From positions 1-34,318 of the forward strand of contig JAIUOR010000049.1 of the NCBI GenBank assembly GCA_020161795.1: a DNA stretch of 34,318 nt, given 5' to 3'. The notes under the pieces were generated by a model that saw only the letters and a list, made by a program, of their open reading frames with translations, was not told where the DNA came from and searched no databases. This stretch comes from Actinomycetota bacterium (lineage in GTDB: Bacteria > Actinomycetota > Actinomycetes > Propionibacteriales > Propionibacteriaceae). Below, in pieces: positions 26,005 through 34,067 of the stretch. Every line of letters begins with the position of its first letter. Positions within the stretch are counted from its first letter, which is position 1. A program made the position numbers and the translations under genes.

Positions 26005-26966
26005 TCGTCTACCTGCTGCTGATCCTGGGCCTGGTGATCTTCCTGGCGCTGGTCTTCGGCCCGTTGGAGTCGCTGGGCTGGTGGCGGGCGAAGGGCGGCG
26101 ACGAGTTGCCCGAGGCCGCCCGCCAGCTGCTGGCGCGGCCCGCCTCAGGGGAGAAGCCGCCCTACGAGCAGTACGTGGTCTACCTGTCGGGCATCGGCGC
26201 GATCGACCCGACCAGCATCCCGCCGGAGGAGCTCCCGCTCACCGACGAGTTGCGGAAGCGGTTGCCCACCTGGTGCATAGCCCGGGACGTGTTCCCCTAC
26301 TCGGTGGACAACAACGGCCTCACCGCGCAGCGGCTGTTCGCCGGGCTGTGGCGCCGGGTGGAGAAGCTGCGGCTGAAGAACCCCGAGAGCGCGCTGGGCA
26401 TGCTGGTCAACGCCCGCAACGCCATCCAGCTCTTCGTCTGTGCCGACCGCCGCTACGGCCCCACCTACAACATCGGCACCGCGCGCGAGATCATGCGCAG
26501 CCTGCAGCGCAACGGCTACCAGCTGGGCAGCGGCGTACCGGTGACCCTGATCGGCTGGAGCGGCGGCGCCCAGATCGCCATCGGCGCCTGCGGCTACCTG
26601 GGCATGTTCGACATCCCGCTGCGGGTGATCTCGCTGGGCGGCATGTTCGCCGACGACCCCGGGATGGATCGCATCGAGCACCTCACCCACCTGCGCGGCA
26701 GCAACGACCCGCTGGAACGCCTGGGCTGGATCCTGTTCGCCGGACGCTGGCCCGGCGCGGTCGGGTCGCCCTGGTCGAGGGCCAAGGCCGAGGGACGGGT
26801 GGACGTGATCACCCTGGGCCCGATGCAGCACAACGGCAAGGAGCACTACTTCGACGCCGAGGCCTTCGCCCCCGACGGCCGCAACTACCTGCAGGTGAGC
26901 ATCGACGCGATCCACGCCGTCCTGACCGGCGAGCCGGTCGAGGTGATCGAGGATCGCCAGGAGTAG
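26001..26966 (+). CDS. Membrane-anchored alpha/beta-hydrolase-like protein
   Basis: A 321-residue protein. Residues ~2-20 (IVYLLLILGLVIFLALVFG) form a single N-terminal helix. The soluble part has a GxSxG-type elbow in LIGWSGGAQIAIG (~180-192), preceded by the strand VPVTLIG, as expected for an alpha/beta-hydrolase nucleophile. A late histidine in MQHNGKEHYFD and an aspartate in GSNDPLERLG are candidates for the other triad members. I cannot name a substrate. The ATG at 26001 overlaps the previous stop by 4 nt. A non-enzymatic scaffold with a hydrolase fold is possible. Confidence 0.75.
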   Translation: MIVYLLLILGLVIFLALVFGPLESLGWWRAKGGDELPEAARQLLARPASGEKPPYEQYVVYLSGIGAIDPTSIPPEELPLTDELRKRLPTWCIARDVFPYSVDNNGLTAQRLFAGLWRRVEKLRLKNPESALGMLVNARNAIQLFVCADRRYGPTYNIGTAREIMRSLQRNGYQLGSGVPVTLIGWSGGAQIAIGACGYLGMFDIPLRVISLGGMFADDPGMDRIEHLTHLRGSNDPLERLGWILFAGRWPGAVGSPWSRAKAEGRVDVITLGPMQHNGKEHYFDAEAFAPDGRNYLQVSIDAIHAVLTGEPVEVIEDRQE

Positions 26967-27064
26967 CGTCTCCCGCCGGTCGTGGTCTGGTCCCCCGACT
27001 GCATCGCCGCTCAACCAGGGTCCAATCCGGGGCGTCACGCCTGGGGCCGGTCGACCGCACCCCC

Positions 27065-27077
27065 TAGGCTTGCCGGC
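27065..27077 (+). promoter_or_regulatory. Leaderless -10 element of the GTPase gene
   Basis: TAGGCT (27065-27070), 7 nt from the GTG start. The gap 26967-27064 before it holds no other feature I can support. Confidence 0.6.
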
Positions 27078-28196
27078 GTGACGCAATGGTTCACCGAGAC
27101 CTTCCGGGCGGAGTTCGACAAGCAACTCGACCAGCTCGGCCGAATCAATCTGGCGATCTTCGGTAAGACGGGGGTGGGCAAGTCCACCCTGGTCAACGCG
27201 ATCTTCGGGGAGCCGGTCGCCGCCACCGGGATCGGCGCGCCGGTCACCATGGGCTCCCATCTCTACCTCGACAAGCGGGGCAGCCTGGGGGTGATAGACA
27301 CCCGCGGCCTGGAGATCGGCAAGGACGACGCCGAGATCCTCAAGGAGGTCACCAAGGCGGTCAAGCAGAGCCGCGGCAAGCCGATCTCCGAGCAGGTGCA
27401 TGTCGCCTGGTACTGCATACGGGGGATGGATCGCCGCTTCGAGGAGGTCGAGGAGCAGTTCATCCAGACGCTGGCCGACCTGGACATCCCGGTGCTGGTG
27501 GTGCTCACCCAGGTGCCGATGCGCGAGGGCGCGTACCACCCCGACGCGGTCGAACTCGCGCGGCAGATCCAGGCGAAGAACCTCCCGATCGTCGGTGGGC
27601 GTCCGTTCATGACCTACGCGATGAGGGACCAGTTCACCGGTCAGCCGCCCCACGGCTTGATGGACGTCCTGCAGGCCACCTTTCAGGTCGCTCCTGAAGC
27701 CGTCCAAGGGGCGCTCGCGGCGGCCCAGGCGATCGATCTGGGGCTCAAGGCGTCGCAATCCCACAAGGTCATAGCCGCCGCCACCGCCGCTGCCGCCGCC
27801 AGCGCGGCGATACCGATCCCGTTCAGCTCGGCGGCCGTCCTGGTGCCGATCCAGCTGGGCATGATGGCCCGGCTGGCCCAATTGCACGGCATGGGCTTCG
27901 AGCGGGCCGCGGTGCTGGCGGTGGCCTCCACGTCCGTGGCCACCTCCGCCGGACGGGCCGCGGCCGCGAGCCTGCTGAAGTTCATTCCCGGGGCCGGCAC
28001 GGTGGCCGGCGGGGTGATCAACGCCTCGGTGGCCTCGGGCTTCACGCTGGCGATGGGGGAGGCCTGGCTGGCGGTCTGCCAGCGGGCGGTCACCAAGTCG
28101 CTGCCCACCGTGGGCGGCGTCCTCGACACCGCGGCGGTCAAGGAGCTCTTCGAACGCGAACTGGCCAAACGGCTGCCGCGGATCCGCCGCTCCTGA
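27078..28196 (+). CDS. Era/HSR1-like GTPase with hydrophobic C-terminal (DUF697-like) domain
   Basis: A 372-residue protein. The G domain occupies ~20-200: G1 GKTGVGKST (~29-37), G3 DTRG (~74-77), and the family-typical AWYCIRGMDRRFEEVEE. At the G4 place, after strand VLVVL, there is TQVP instead of NKxD, so guanine specificity is uncertain. Residues ~230-340 are strongly Ala/hydrophobic (IPIPFSSAAVLVPIQLGMMA and later LKFIPGAGTVAGGVINASVA), like DUF697/YcjF-type domains thought to associate with membranes. The C-terminus is basic. The start is GTG at 27078, fixed by the -10 hexamer 7 nt upstream. Partners may be the membrane cassette just upstream, same strand. Confidence 0.85.
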   Translation: MTQWFTETFRAEFDKQLDQLGRINLAIFGKTGVGKSTLVNAIFGEPVAATGIGAPVTMGSHLYLDKRGSLGVIDTRGLEIGKDDAEILKEVTKAVKQSRGKPISEQVHVAWYCIRGMDRRFEEVEEQFIQTLADLDIPVLVVLTQVPMREGAYHPDAVELARQIQAKNLPIVGGRPFMTYAMRDQFTGQPPHGLMDVLQATFQVAPEAVQGALAAAQAIDLGLKASQSHKVIAAATAAAAASAAIPIPFSSAAVLVPIQLGMMARLAQLHGMGFERAAVLAVASTSVATSAGRAAAASLLKFIPGAGTVAGGVINASVASGFTLAMGEAWLAVCQRAVTKSLPTVGGVLDTAAVKELFERELAKRLPRIRRS

Positions 28197-28242
28197 CCCC
28201 CACCGATCGAGCCGGCTCCGGCCGTCCGGTGGAGCGTCCATC

Positions 28243-28268
28243 CGGCCAAGTCAGGCCGGTCTTGGCCG
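28243..28268 (+). terminator. Terminator hairpin after the GTPase gene
   Basis: CGGCCAAG (28243-28250) and CTTGGCCG (28261-28268) form a perfect 8-bp stem around a 10-nt loop, 47 nt past the stop. The remaining ~160 nt to 28427 must contain the transcarboxylase promoter: an AT-richer stretch (28310-28400) has TATACG at 28386-28391 and TAGTAC at 28400-28405 as -10 candidates, but none stands out. Confidence 0.45.
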
Positions 28269-28427
28269 TGATCGGCCCGGTGAGAGGTCACGTCGCAGGG
28301 CAATGGTCAAACCATTTTCGGCGGCGTAGCGGGGTTTGTCTCGACCGGCGGAATAATTCGTCTCAATTTGCCCGGAAAACCGGCCTATACGACATGGCGT
28401 AGTACGAACTCTGAGAGGATATCCCTC

Positions 28428-29924
28428 ATGAGTCAGCGAACCATTGGCGTGACCGAACTGGTCCTACGCGACGGCCATCAGAGCCTCCTCGCTACCCGCA
28501 TGGCCCTGGAGGACATGGTCGGCATCTGCGAGGACATCGACCAGGCCGGTTACTGGAGCGTCGAGTGCTGGGGCGGCGCCACCTACGATTCCTGCATCCG
28601 GTTCCTCAACGAGGATCCCTGGGTGCGGCTGCGGACCTTCCGCGAACTGATGCCGAACTCCCGCCTGCAGATGCTGCTGCGCGGCCAGAACCTGCTCGGC
28701 TACCGCCACTACCAGGACGAGGTCGTCGACCGGTTCGTGGAGAAGTCCGCCGAGAATGGCATGGATGTCTTCCGCGTCTTCGACGCGCTGAACGATCCCC
28801 GCAACATGGCCCGGGCGATGGCCGCGGTCAAGAAGACCGGCAAGCACGCCCAGGGCACGATCTGCTACACCATCTCGCCGCTGCACACCGTCGAGGGCTA
28901 CGTGCACCTGGCCGGTCAGCTGCTCGACATGGGTGCCGAATCGCTGGCGCTGAAGGACATGGCCGCCCTGCTGCAGCCGCAGCCGGCCTACGACATCATC
29001 CGGGGCATCAAGGAGACCTACGGCGAGGACGTCCAGGTCAACGTCCACTGCCACTCCACCACCGGTGTCACGCTGGTCACGCTCATGAAGGCGATCGAAG
29101 CCGGTGCCGACGTCGTCGACACCTCGATCAGCTCGATGTCGCTCGGCCCGGGTCACAACCCCACCGAGTCGCTGGTCGCGATGCTGGAAGGCACCGAGTA
29201 CACCACCGAGCTCGACAACGAGCGGCTGATCCGGATCCGCGATCACTTCGCCAAGATCCGTCCGAAGTACAAGGCCTTCGAGTCGGCCACCCTGGTGGAC
29301 ACCGACATCTTCTCCAGCCAGATCCCCGGCGGCATGCTCTCCAACATGGAGAGCCAGCTGAAGGCCCAGGGGGCCGGCGACCGGATCCGCGAGGTGATGG
29401 AGGAGGTGCCGCTGGTGAAGGCCGATTCCGGTCACCCGCCGCTGGTCACCCCGTCCTCGCAGATCGTGGGCACCCAGGCGGTCTTCAACGTGCTGATGGG
29501 CAAGTACAAGGTGATGACCGGCGAGTTCGCCGACCTGATGCTTGGCTACTACGGCGAGTGCATCGGCGAGCGCAACCCGGAGGTCGTCGCCATCGCCCAG
29601 GCGCAGGCCAAGAAGGAGCCGATCACGGTTCGCCCGGCCGACCTGCTGCCGCCGGAATGGGGTTCGCTGGTCGAGACCGCGGCCAAGCTGGACGGCTTCG
29701 ACGGCACCGACGAGGACGTCCTGACCTACGCGATGTTCCCGCAGGTCGCCGAGAAGTTCTTCAGCACCCGCGACGAGGGGCCGAAGAACGTCGGTAAGAC
29801 CGAGGAGCAGCTCAAGGCCGAGGCCGATGCGGCCAGCGGTGCGGCCAACGCCGTCCGCGGCCCGATCAAGTACAAGGTTTCGTTGGGTGGCCGTGAGAAC
29901 GTCGTCACCGTTGAGATGGCGTGA
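28428..29924 (+). CDS. Methylmalonyl-CoA carboxyltransferase 5S subunit
   Basis: A 498-residue TIM-barrel subunit of transcarboxylase. It moves the carboxyl group from carboxybiotin (on the 1.3S subunit) to pyruvate, making oxaloacetate in the Wood-Werkman propionate cycle. Active-site features: LRDGHQSLLATRM with Asp15 (metal), Lys176 in LALKDMAALL (carbamylated lysine in the crystal structure of the family), and metal-binding His207/His209 in VHCHSTTG. A C-terminal extension with PIKYKVSLGGRENVVTVE links to the biotin subunit. The ATG at 28428 follows GAGAGGA. It is the first gene of the operon; the 12S gene begins 8 nt after its stop. Pyruvate carboxylase or oxaloacetate decarboxylase alpha subunits are close relatives, but the gene set argues for transcarboxylase. 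Confidence 0.94.
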   Translation: MSQRTIGVTELVLRDGHQSLLATRMALEDMVGICEDIDQAGYWSVECWGGATYDSCIRFLNEDPWVRLRTFRELMPNSRLQMLLRGQNLLGYRHYQDEVVDRFVEKSAENGMDVFRVFDALNDPRNMARAMAAVKKTGKHAQGTICYTISPLHTVEGYVHLAGQLLDMGAESLALKDMAALLQPQPAYDIIRGIKETYGEDVQVNVHCHSTTGVTLVTLMKAIEAGADVVDTSISSMSLGPGHNPTESLVAMLEGTEYTTELDNERLIRIRDHFAKIRPKYKAFESATLVDTDIFSSQIPGGMLSNMESQLKAQGAGDRIREVMEEVPLVKADSGHPPLVTPSSQIVGTQAVFNVLMGKYKVMTGEFADLMLGYYGECIGERNPEVVAIAQAQAKKEPITVRPADLLPPEWGSLVETAAKLDGFDGTDEDVLTYAMFPQVAEKFFSTRDEGPKNVGKTEEQLKAEADAASGAANAVRGPIKYKVSLGGRENVVTVEMA

Positions 29925-29932
29925 GGAGAACC

Positions 29933-31492
29933 ATGGCCAAGAAGCCAGTTTCCATGAGCAAGCGGGTCGATGAGCTGAACGAGGCTGTCGCCCACGCCAA
30001 GCTCGGCGGCGGCGAGAAGCGGATCGAGAAGCAACATGCCTCCGGCAAGCTGACCGCCCGCGAGCGTCTCGACGCCTTCCTCGATGCCGACTCCTTCCAG
30101 GAGGTCGGTCTGTTCCGGCGCAATCGCACCACCACCTTCGGGATGGACACCGCCGACATGCCCGCCGACGGTGTGGTCACCGGCGCGGGCACGGTGCTGG
30201 GCCGTCCGGTGCACGTCGCCAGCCAGGACTTCACCGTGATGGGTGGGTCGGCCGGCGAGGCGCACAACAAGAAGGTCGTCGAAATGATGAAGGCGGCGCT
30301 GACCAACGGCACCCCGTTCGTCTTCATCAACGACTCCGGTGGCGCTCGCGTCCAGGAGGGCATCGACTCGCTCTCCGGTTACGGCCAGGTGTTCTACGCC
30401 AATGTCGAGCTCTCCGGCGTGGTGCCGCAGATCTCGGTGATCGCCGGCCCCTGCGCCGGTGGCGCGGTCTACTCCCCGGCGCTGACCGACTTCGTGATCC
30501 AGACCCGCAAGGCCCACATGTTCATCACCGGGCCGAGCGTGATCAAGCAGGTCACCGGCGAGGACGTCTCCCAGGACGCCCTGGGTGGCGCGGATGCCCA
30601 TATGGCGGTCTCCGGCGTCAACCACTTCGTGGCCGAGGACGACGAGCAGGCGCTGTTGATCGCCAAGAAGCTGCTCAGCTTCCTGCCGCAGAACAACGCC
30701 GAGGAGGCGCCGCTGGTCGAGGGCGATCCGAACCTGGAGTTCGACGAGAAGCTCGCCGAGATCGTCCCGGTGGACGGCAAGCAGGGCTACGACGTCCGCG
30801 ACGTCATCGCCCGGCTGGTCGACTTCTCCGACTTCCTCGAGGTGCAAGCGGGCTACGCGCAGAACATCGTGGTGGGCTTCGCCCGGATCAACGGCCGCAG
30901 CGTCGGGATCGTCGCCAACCAGCCGAACGTGCTGGCCGGTGTCCTCGACATCAACGCCTCCGACAAGGGTGCCAAGTTCATCCGGTTCTGCAACGCCTTC
31001 AACATCCCGATCGTCACCCTGGTGGACGTCCCCGGCTACCTGCCCGGCGTCGCCCAGGAGCACGGCGGGATCATCCGGCACGGCGCCAAGATGCTGTACG
31101 CCTACTCCTCGGCCACCGTGCCGCTGGTGACGGTCGTGCTGCGCAAGTCCTACGGGGGCTCGTACCTGGCCATGGCCTGCAAGGATCTCGGTGCCGACAA
31201 GGTGTTCGCCTGGCCGACCGCCGAGATCGCGGTGATGGGCGCCGAGGGCGCGGCGGCGGTGGTCTTCCGTCGGGAGATCGACGCAGCCGAGGATCCGGCG
31301 GCTCGCCGCGAGGAACTGGTCCAGGAATACCGCGACACCTTCTCGACGCCGTTCATGGCCGCCTCCCGCGGTCTGGTGGACGACATCATCGATCCCGGTG
31401 AGACCCGTCGTAAGGTTGCCCAGGCCCTGGAGCTGCTGGCCAACAAGCGCAAGACCCGGCCGGCCAAGAAGCACGGCCTGATGCCGGTCTAG
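29933..31492 (+). CDS. mmdA: Methylmalonyl-CoA carboxyltransferase 12S subunit
   Basis: A 519-residue carboxyltransferase of the crotonase-like acyl-CoA carboxylase beta family. It takes CO2 from methylmalonyl-CoA and loads biotin on the 1.3S subunit, giving propionyl-CoA. Two tandem crotonase domains are seen. The N half has GGSAGEAHNKKVVEMM and the oxyanion-hole region NDSGGARVQEGIDSL and GPCAGGAVYSPAL. The C half has VDVPGYLPGVAQEHGGIIRH and VLRKSYGGSYLAM. Length and order fit P. freudenreichii 12S. The ATG at 29933 follows GAGGAG; a GTG at 29921 is rejected as it would overlap the 5S stop. The same fold also occurs in propionyl-CoA carboxylase, so context decides. Confidence 0.95.
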   Translation: MAKKPVSMSKRVDELNEAVAHAKLGGGEKRIEKQHASGKLTARERLDAFLDADSFQEVGLFRRNRTTTFGMDTADMPADGVVTGAGTVLGRPVHVASQDFTVMGGSAGEAHNKKVVEMMKAALTNGTPFVFINDSGGARVQEGIDSLSGYGQVFYANVELSGVVPQISVIAGPCAGGAVYSPALTDFVIQTRKAHMFITGPSVIKQVTGEDVSQDALGGADAHMAVSGVNHFVAEDDEQALLIAKKLLSFLPQNNAEEAPLVEGDPNLEFDEKLAEIVPVDGKQGYDVRDVIARLVDFSDFLEVQAGYAQNIVVGFARINGRSVGIVANQPNVLAGVLDINASDKGAKFIRFCNAFNIPIVTLVDVPGYLPGVAQEHGGIIRHGAKMLYAYSSATVPLVTVVLRKSYGGSYLAMACKDLGADKVFAWPTAEIAVMGAEGAAAVVFRREIDAAEDPAARREELVQEYRDTFSTPFMAASRGLVDDIIDPGETRRKVAQALELLANKRKTRPAKKHGLMPV

Positions 31493-31500
31493 GGGGCGAG

Positions 31501-31758
31501 ATGTCACAGGACGATGAACTCCGCGAGCTGATCAAGGGGTTGTACGACAAGATCGACGGTCTGGAGCTTCGGATCTCCAAGCTCGAACTGCTCGACAAGG
31601 ATGTTCCGGAGGAGACTCTCGTGGCGATCGCCGCCGCGGTGTCGGCCTATCTCGGGCACAAGGCCAAGCGGCGTCAGCGGCACCTGACGGCTGGTCGCAA
31701 CTGGACCGCCAGCACGCGGCGCTCCCAGCACCTCCATCACCCGCTGTACTCGCGCTGA
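31501..31758 (+). CDS. Small accessory protein of the transcarboxylase operon
   Basis: An 85-residue protein between the 12S and 1.3S genes (8-nt and 20-nt gaps). Residues 3-34 are a charged amphipathic, probably coiled-coil helix ([20 protein letters not shown]). Residues ~38-52 ([16 protein letters not shown]) resemble the short EE-x-x-AAIAAAV-AY helix seen in small delta/epsilon/gamma-type subunits of decarboxylases and carboxylases such as MmdE and OadG. The tail is basic (KAKRRQRHL) and ends HPLYSR. There is no membrane anchor. It probably docks carboxylase subunits together, by analogy; not a described transcarboxylase subunit as far as I can tell. Confidence 0.75.
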   Translation: MSQDDELRELIKGLYDKIDGLELRISKLELLDKDVPEETLVAIAAAVSAYLGHKAKRRQRHLTAGRNWTASTRRSQHLHHPLYSR

Positions 31759-31778
31759 GCGGCCCGAAAGGAAGACTG

Positions 31779-32147
31779 ATGAGACTCAAAGTAACCGTGA
31801 ACGACGTCCCCTACCTGATCGATGTGGAGGTCGAGGAGGAGGAGACCCACGGCCTGGGCGCGATCGTGATTGGCGGTGGCGGCGGAAGCGCCGTGCTGCC
31901 CACCACGGCTTCGGTGCAGGCCGCCTCGGCCAACGCCGTTGTCGCGCCGCTGGCCGGCTCGGTGTTCAAGATCCTGGTCGAGGAAGGCGACGAGATCGAA
32001 GCGGGCCAGGTGCTGGTGGTGCTCGAAGCCATGAAGATGGAGACCGAGATCACCGCCCCCAAGTCGGGCAAGGTCGCGGCCGTCCTGGTCGAGAAGGGCA
32101 CCGCCGTCCAAGGCGGCCAGGCCCTGATCGAGCTCGAAGAGGCCTGA
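31779..32147 (+). CDS. Methylmalonyl-CoA carboxyltransferase 1.3S biotin carrier subunit
   Basis: A 122-residue biotin carboxyl carrier protein. The C-terminal biotinyl domain has EAMKMETEI with biotinylated Lys86 and the flanking [15 protein letters not shown] and [11 protein letters not shown] strands. The N-terminal ~40 residues ([18 protein letters not shown]) resemble the P. freudenreichii 1.3S segment that binds the 12S and 5S subunits. A Gly- and Ala-rich linker (~32-55) lets the arm swing between active sites. The ATG follows AAAGGAAG. Last gene of the operon, followed by a strong terminator. Confidence 0.95.
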   Translation: MRLKVTVNDVPYLIDVEVEEEETHGLGAIVIGGGGGSAVLPTTASVQAASANAVVAPLAGSVFKILVEEGDEIEAGQVLVVLEAMKMETEITAPKSGKVAAVLVEKGTAVQGGQALIELEEA

Positions 32148-32170
32148 TCGGGTAGTACCGCCCAATGCGT

Positions 32171-32201
32171 GACGAGGGCCGCCCATCGGGCGGCCCTCGT
32201 C
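32171..32201 (+). terminator. Strong terminator of the transcarboxylase operon
   Basis: GACGAGGGCCGCCC (32171-32184) and its perfect inverse (32188-32201) form a 14-bp stem with a 3-nt loop, 23 nt past the 1.3S stop. The following 126 nt to the convergent SDR stop hold no feature I can support. Confidence 0.85.
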
Positions 32202-32327
32202 CCATGTCGCAGGGGGTCGACGAAGCCGTCCTTCCGGGTCAACCTCCGTGGTCGGCAACAAGGCCGCCATCCCCGGGCCAAGGCGGGTCTCCCTCTCTTG
32301 TCCCAGCACGCCGCCGGTGAGAACCGG

Positions 32328-33071
32328 CTACGAGATCCGGTGCACCTTGTGGGCAGCGGCCTGGGCGCGGGGACGGATGGTCAGCCGGTCGATGTTGACG
32401 TGGGAGGGACGGGTGGCCATCCAGGCGATCGCGTCGGCCACGTCCTCGGCCACCAGCGGCTCGGGGACGCCGGCGTAGACCGCGTCCGCCTTGGCCCGGT
32501 CGCCGTCGAACCGCACCAGGGAGAACTCGTCGGTGCGCACCATGCCGGGCGCGATCTCGGTGATTCGGACGGGCTGATCGAACAGTTCCAGCCGCAGCGC
32601 GCCGACCAGCGAGCGTTCACCGGCCTTGGCGGCGTTGTACCCGCCGCCGCCCTCGTAGGGGGCATCAGCAGCGGTCGAGGTGACGAAGACGATCACTCCC
32701 TGATCGGCGATCAGCGCCGGCAGCAGGGCCTGGGTGACCCGGGCCGTGCCCAGCACGTTCACGTCGAACATGGCCTGCCAGGCGTCCAGCCCGGCGGTGG
32801 CGACCGGCTCCAGCCCGACCGCGCCGCCGGCATTGTTCACCAGCACGGCGAGTCGATCGCCGACCGCCTCGGCGAGCTGGGTGACGTCCTGCGGCACGGT
32901 GACGTCGCAGCCGACCGCCCGGCCGCCGATCTCGGCTGCGAGGGCCTCGATCCGGTCGAGGCGGCGGGCAGCGCAGATCACCTCGAAACCCTCGGCGGCC
33001 AGCCGGCGTGCGGTGGCGGCCCCGATGCCGCTGGATGCTCCGGTGACGACGGCGAGACGACGTTGCTCCAT
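32328..33071 (-). CDS. SDR-family NAD(P)-dependent oxidoreductase
   Basis: A 247-residue classical short-chain dehydrogenase. The N-terminal cofactor motif is TGASSGIG (~10-17), with the preceding LAVV strand. The NNAG motif is in LVNNAGGAVGLEP, and the catalytic YNAAKAG gives the Tyr-x3-Lys pair; the catalytic serine lies in VTSTAAD. It resembles the YdfG/3-hydroxy acid dehydrogenase branch (APGMVRTDEFSLVRFDGD), which oxidises serine or 3-hydroxypropionate with NADP, but exact substrate is uncertain. The ATG at 33071 (MEQRRLAVVTG) is preferred over one at 33092 because it has the family N-terminus and a CAGAAT element 7 nt upstream. Confidence 0.9.
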   Translation of the reverse strand: MEQRRLAVVTGASSGIGAATARRLAAEGFEVICAARRLDRIEALAAEIGGRAVGCDVTVPQDVTQLAEAVGDRLAVLVNNAGGAVGLEPVATAGLDAWQAMFDVNVLGTARVTQALLPALIADQGVIVFVTSTAADAPYEGGGGYNAAKAGERSLVGALRLELFDQPVRITEIAPGMVRTDEFSLVRFDGDRAKADAVYAGVPEPLVAEDVADAIAWMATRPSHVNIDRLTIRPRAQAAAHKVHRIS

Positions 33072-33084
33072 GCCCCCGATTCTG
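33072..33084 (-). promoter_or_regulatory. Leaderless -10-like element of the SDR gene
   Basis: CAGAAT (33079-33084, minus strand) lies 7 nt from the ATG. It deviates at the first base from the TANNNT seen at other genes here. Confidence 0.4.
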
Positions 33085-33094
33085 CCAGCCATCC

Positions 33095-33165
33095 GCAGAA
33101 ACCGGGCGATCCGGGCCGCCTGAGGGCATAAGGCGGGCAGATGCCCTGGATCGCCCGGTTTCTGC
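33095..33165. repeat. 71-bp palindrome with perfect 18-bp arms between SDR and gpmA
   Basis: GCAGAAACCGGGCGATCC (33095-33112) is repeated in perfect inverse at 33148-33165. The 35-nt centre has its own inverted repeat AGGGCAT/ATGCCCT (33124-33130, 33141-33147). It lies between the two divergent promoters, so it is not a terminator. It may be a cruciform, a MITE-like remnant or a shared operator. Confidence 0.8.
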
Positions 33166-33199
33166 AGCCGATCCGATAGCCGACCCTGCCCCGCGCCGC

Positions 33200-33211
33200 T
33201 AGGCTCAGGCC
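33200..33211 (+). promoter_or_regulatory. Leaderless -10 element of gpmA
   Basis: TAGGCT (33200-33205), 6 nt from the ATG. It is identical to the hexamer before the GTPase gene. Confidence 0.6.
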
Positions 33212-33961
33212 ATGACCTCGACGCTGATCCTGCTCCGCCATGGCGAGAGCGAATGGAACTCCAAGAACCTGTTCACCGGCTGGGTGGACGTCGACCTCAA
33301 CGAGAAGGGCCTCGGCGAAGCCAAGCGCGGCGGCGAACTGCTTCAGTCTGAGGGCCTGCTCCCCGATGTGGTGCACACCTCGGTGCTGCTGCGCGCCATC
33401 CATACCGCCAACCTGGCACTGGACGCCTGCGGCCGGCACTGGATCCCCGTCCGTCGCTCCTGGCGGCTCAACGAACGCCACTACGGCGACCTGCAGGGCA
33501 AGGACAAGGCCCAGACCCTGGCCGAGTACGGCGAGGAGCAGTTCATGCTGTGGCGCCGCTCCTACGACACCCCGCCGCCGCCCCTCGCGGCCGACAACAC
33601 CTTCACCCAGGTGGACGACCCGCGCTACGCCTTCCTGCCGACCGAGGCCCGTCCGCTCACCGAGTGCCTCAAGGACGTCGTCGTGCGGATGCTGCCGTAC
33701 TGGTACGACTCGATCGTCCCGGATCTGCGCGACGGCAAGGTGACCCTGATCACCGCCCACGGCAACTCACTGCGGGCGCTGGTCAAGCACCTGGACGGGA
33801 TCAGCGACGAGGAGATCGCCGGGCTGAACATCCCCACCGGCATCCCGCTGCTCTACGAGCTGGACGACGACCTGAAGCCCACCGTCCCCGGTGGCCGCTA
33901 CCTCGATCCCGAGGCTGCCAAGGCCGCCATCGAGGCCGTCAAGAACCAGGGCAAGAAGTAG
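33212..33961 (+). CDS. gpmA: 2,3-bisphosphoglycerate-dependent phosphoglycerate mutase
   Basis: A 249-residue glycolytic enzyme interconverting 3- and 2-phosphoglycerate through a phosphohistidine. [10 protein letters not shown] (His10 region) carries the phosphorylated histidine, [15 protein letters not shown] the substrate loop with Glu/Arg, and [15 protein letters not shown] the second catalytic histidine. The C-terminal segment [14 protein letters not shown] is typical of the dPGM family, and length is normal. Monocistronic, with its own leaderless promoter and a perfect terminator hairpin 9 nt after the stop. Confidence 0.96.
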   Translation: MTSTLILLRHGESEWNSKNLFTGWVDVDLNEKGLGEAKRGGELLQSEGLLPDVVHTSVLLRAIHTANLALDACGRHWIPVRRSWRLNERHYGDLQGKDKAQTLAEYGEEQFMLWRRSYDTPPPPLAADNTFTQVDDPRYAFLPTEARPLTECLKDVVVRMLPYWYDSIVPDLRDGKVTLITAHGNSLRALVKHLDGISDEEIAGLNIPTGIPLLYELDDDLKPTVPGGRYLDPEAAKAAIEAVKNQGKK

Positions 33962-33969
33962 CTCACGCA

Positions 33970-34001
33970 ACGAGGGCCGGCTCAATCGAGCCGGCCCTCG
34001 T
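33970..34001 (+). terminator. Strong terminator of gpmA
   Basis: ACGAGGGCCGGCTC (33970-33983) and its perfect inverse (33988-34001) give a 14-bp stem with a 4-nt loop. The outer part (ACGAGGGCCG) is the same as in the transcarboxylase terminator. Confidence 0.85.
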
Positions 34002-34067
34002 CGTATCCGCGTCCGGCCTGATGGTCGCCCCTCTCCGCGCCCTGGCCCGGTTTCGCCCGTTTCTCCG

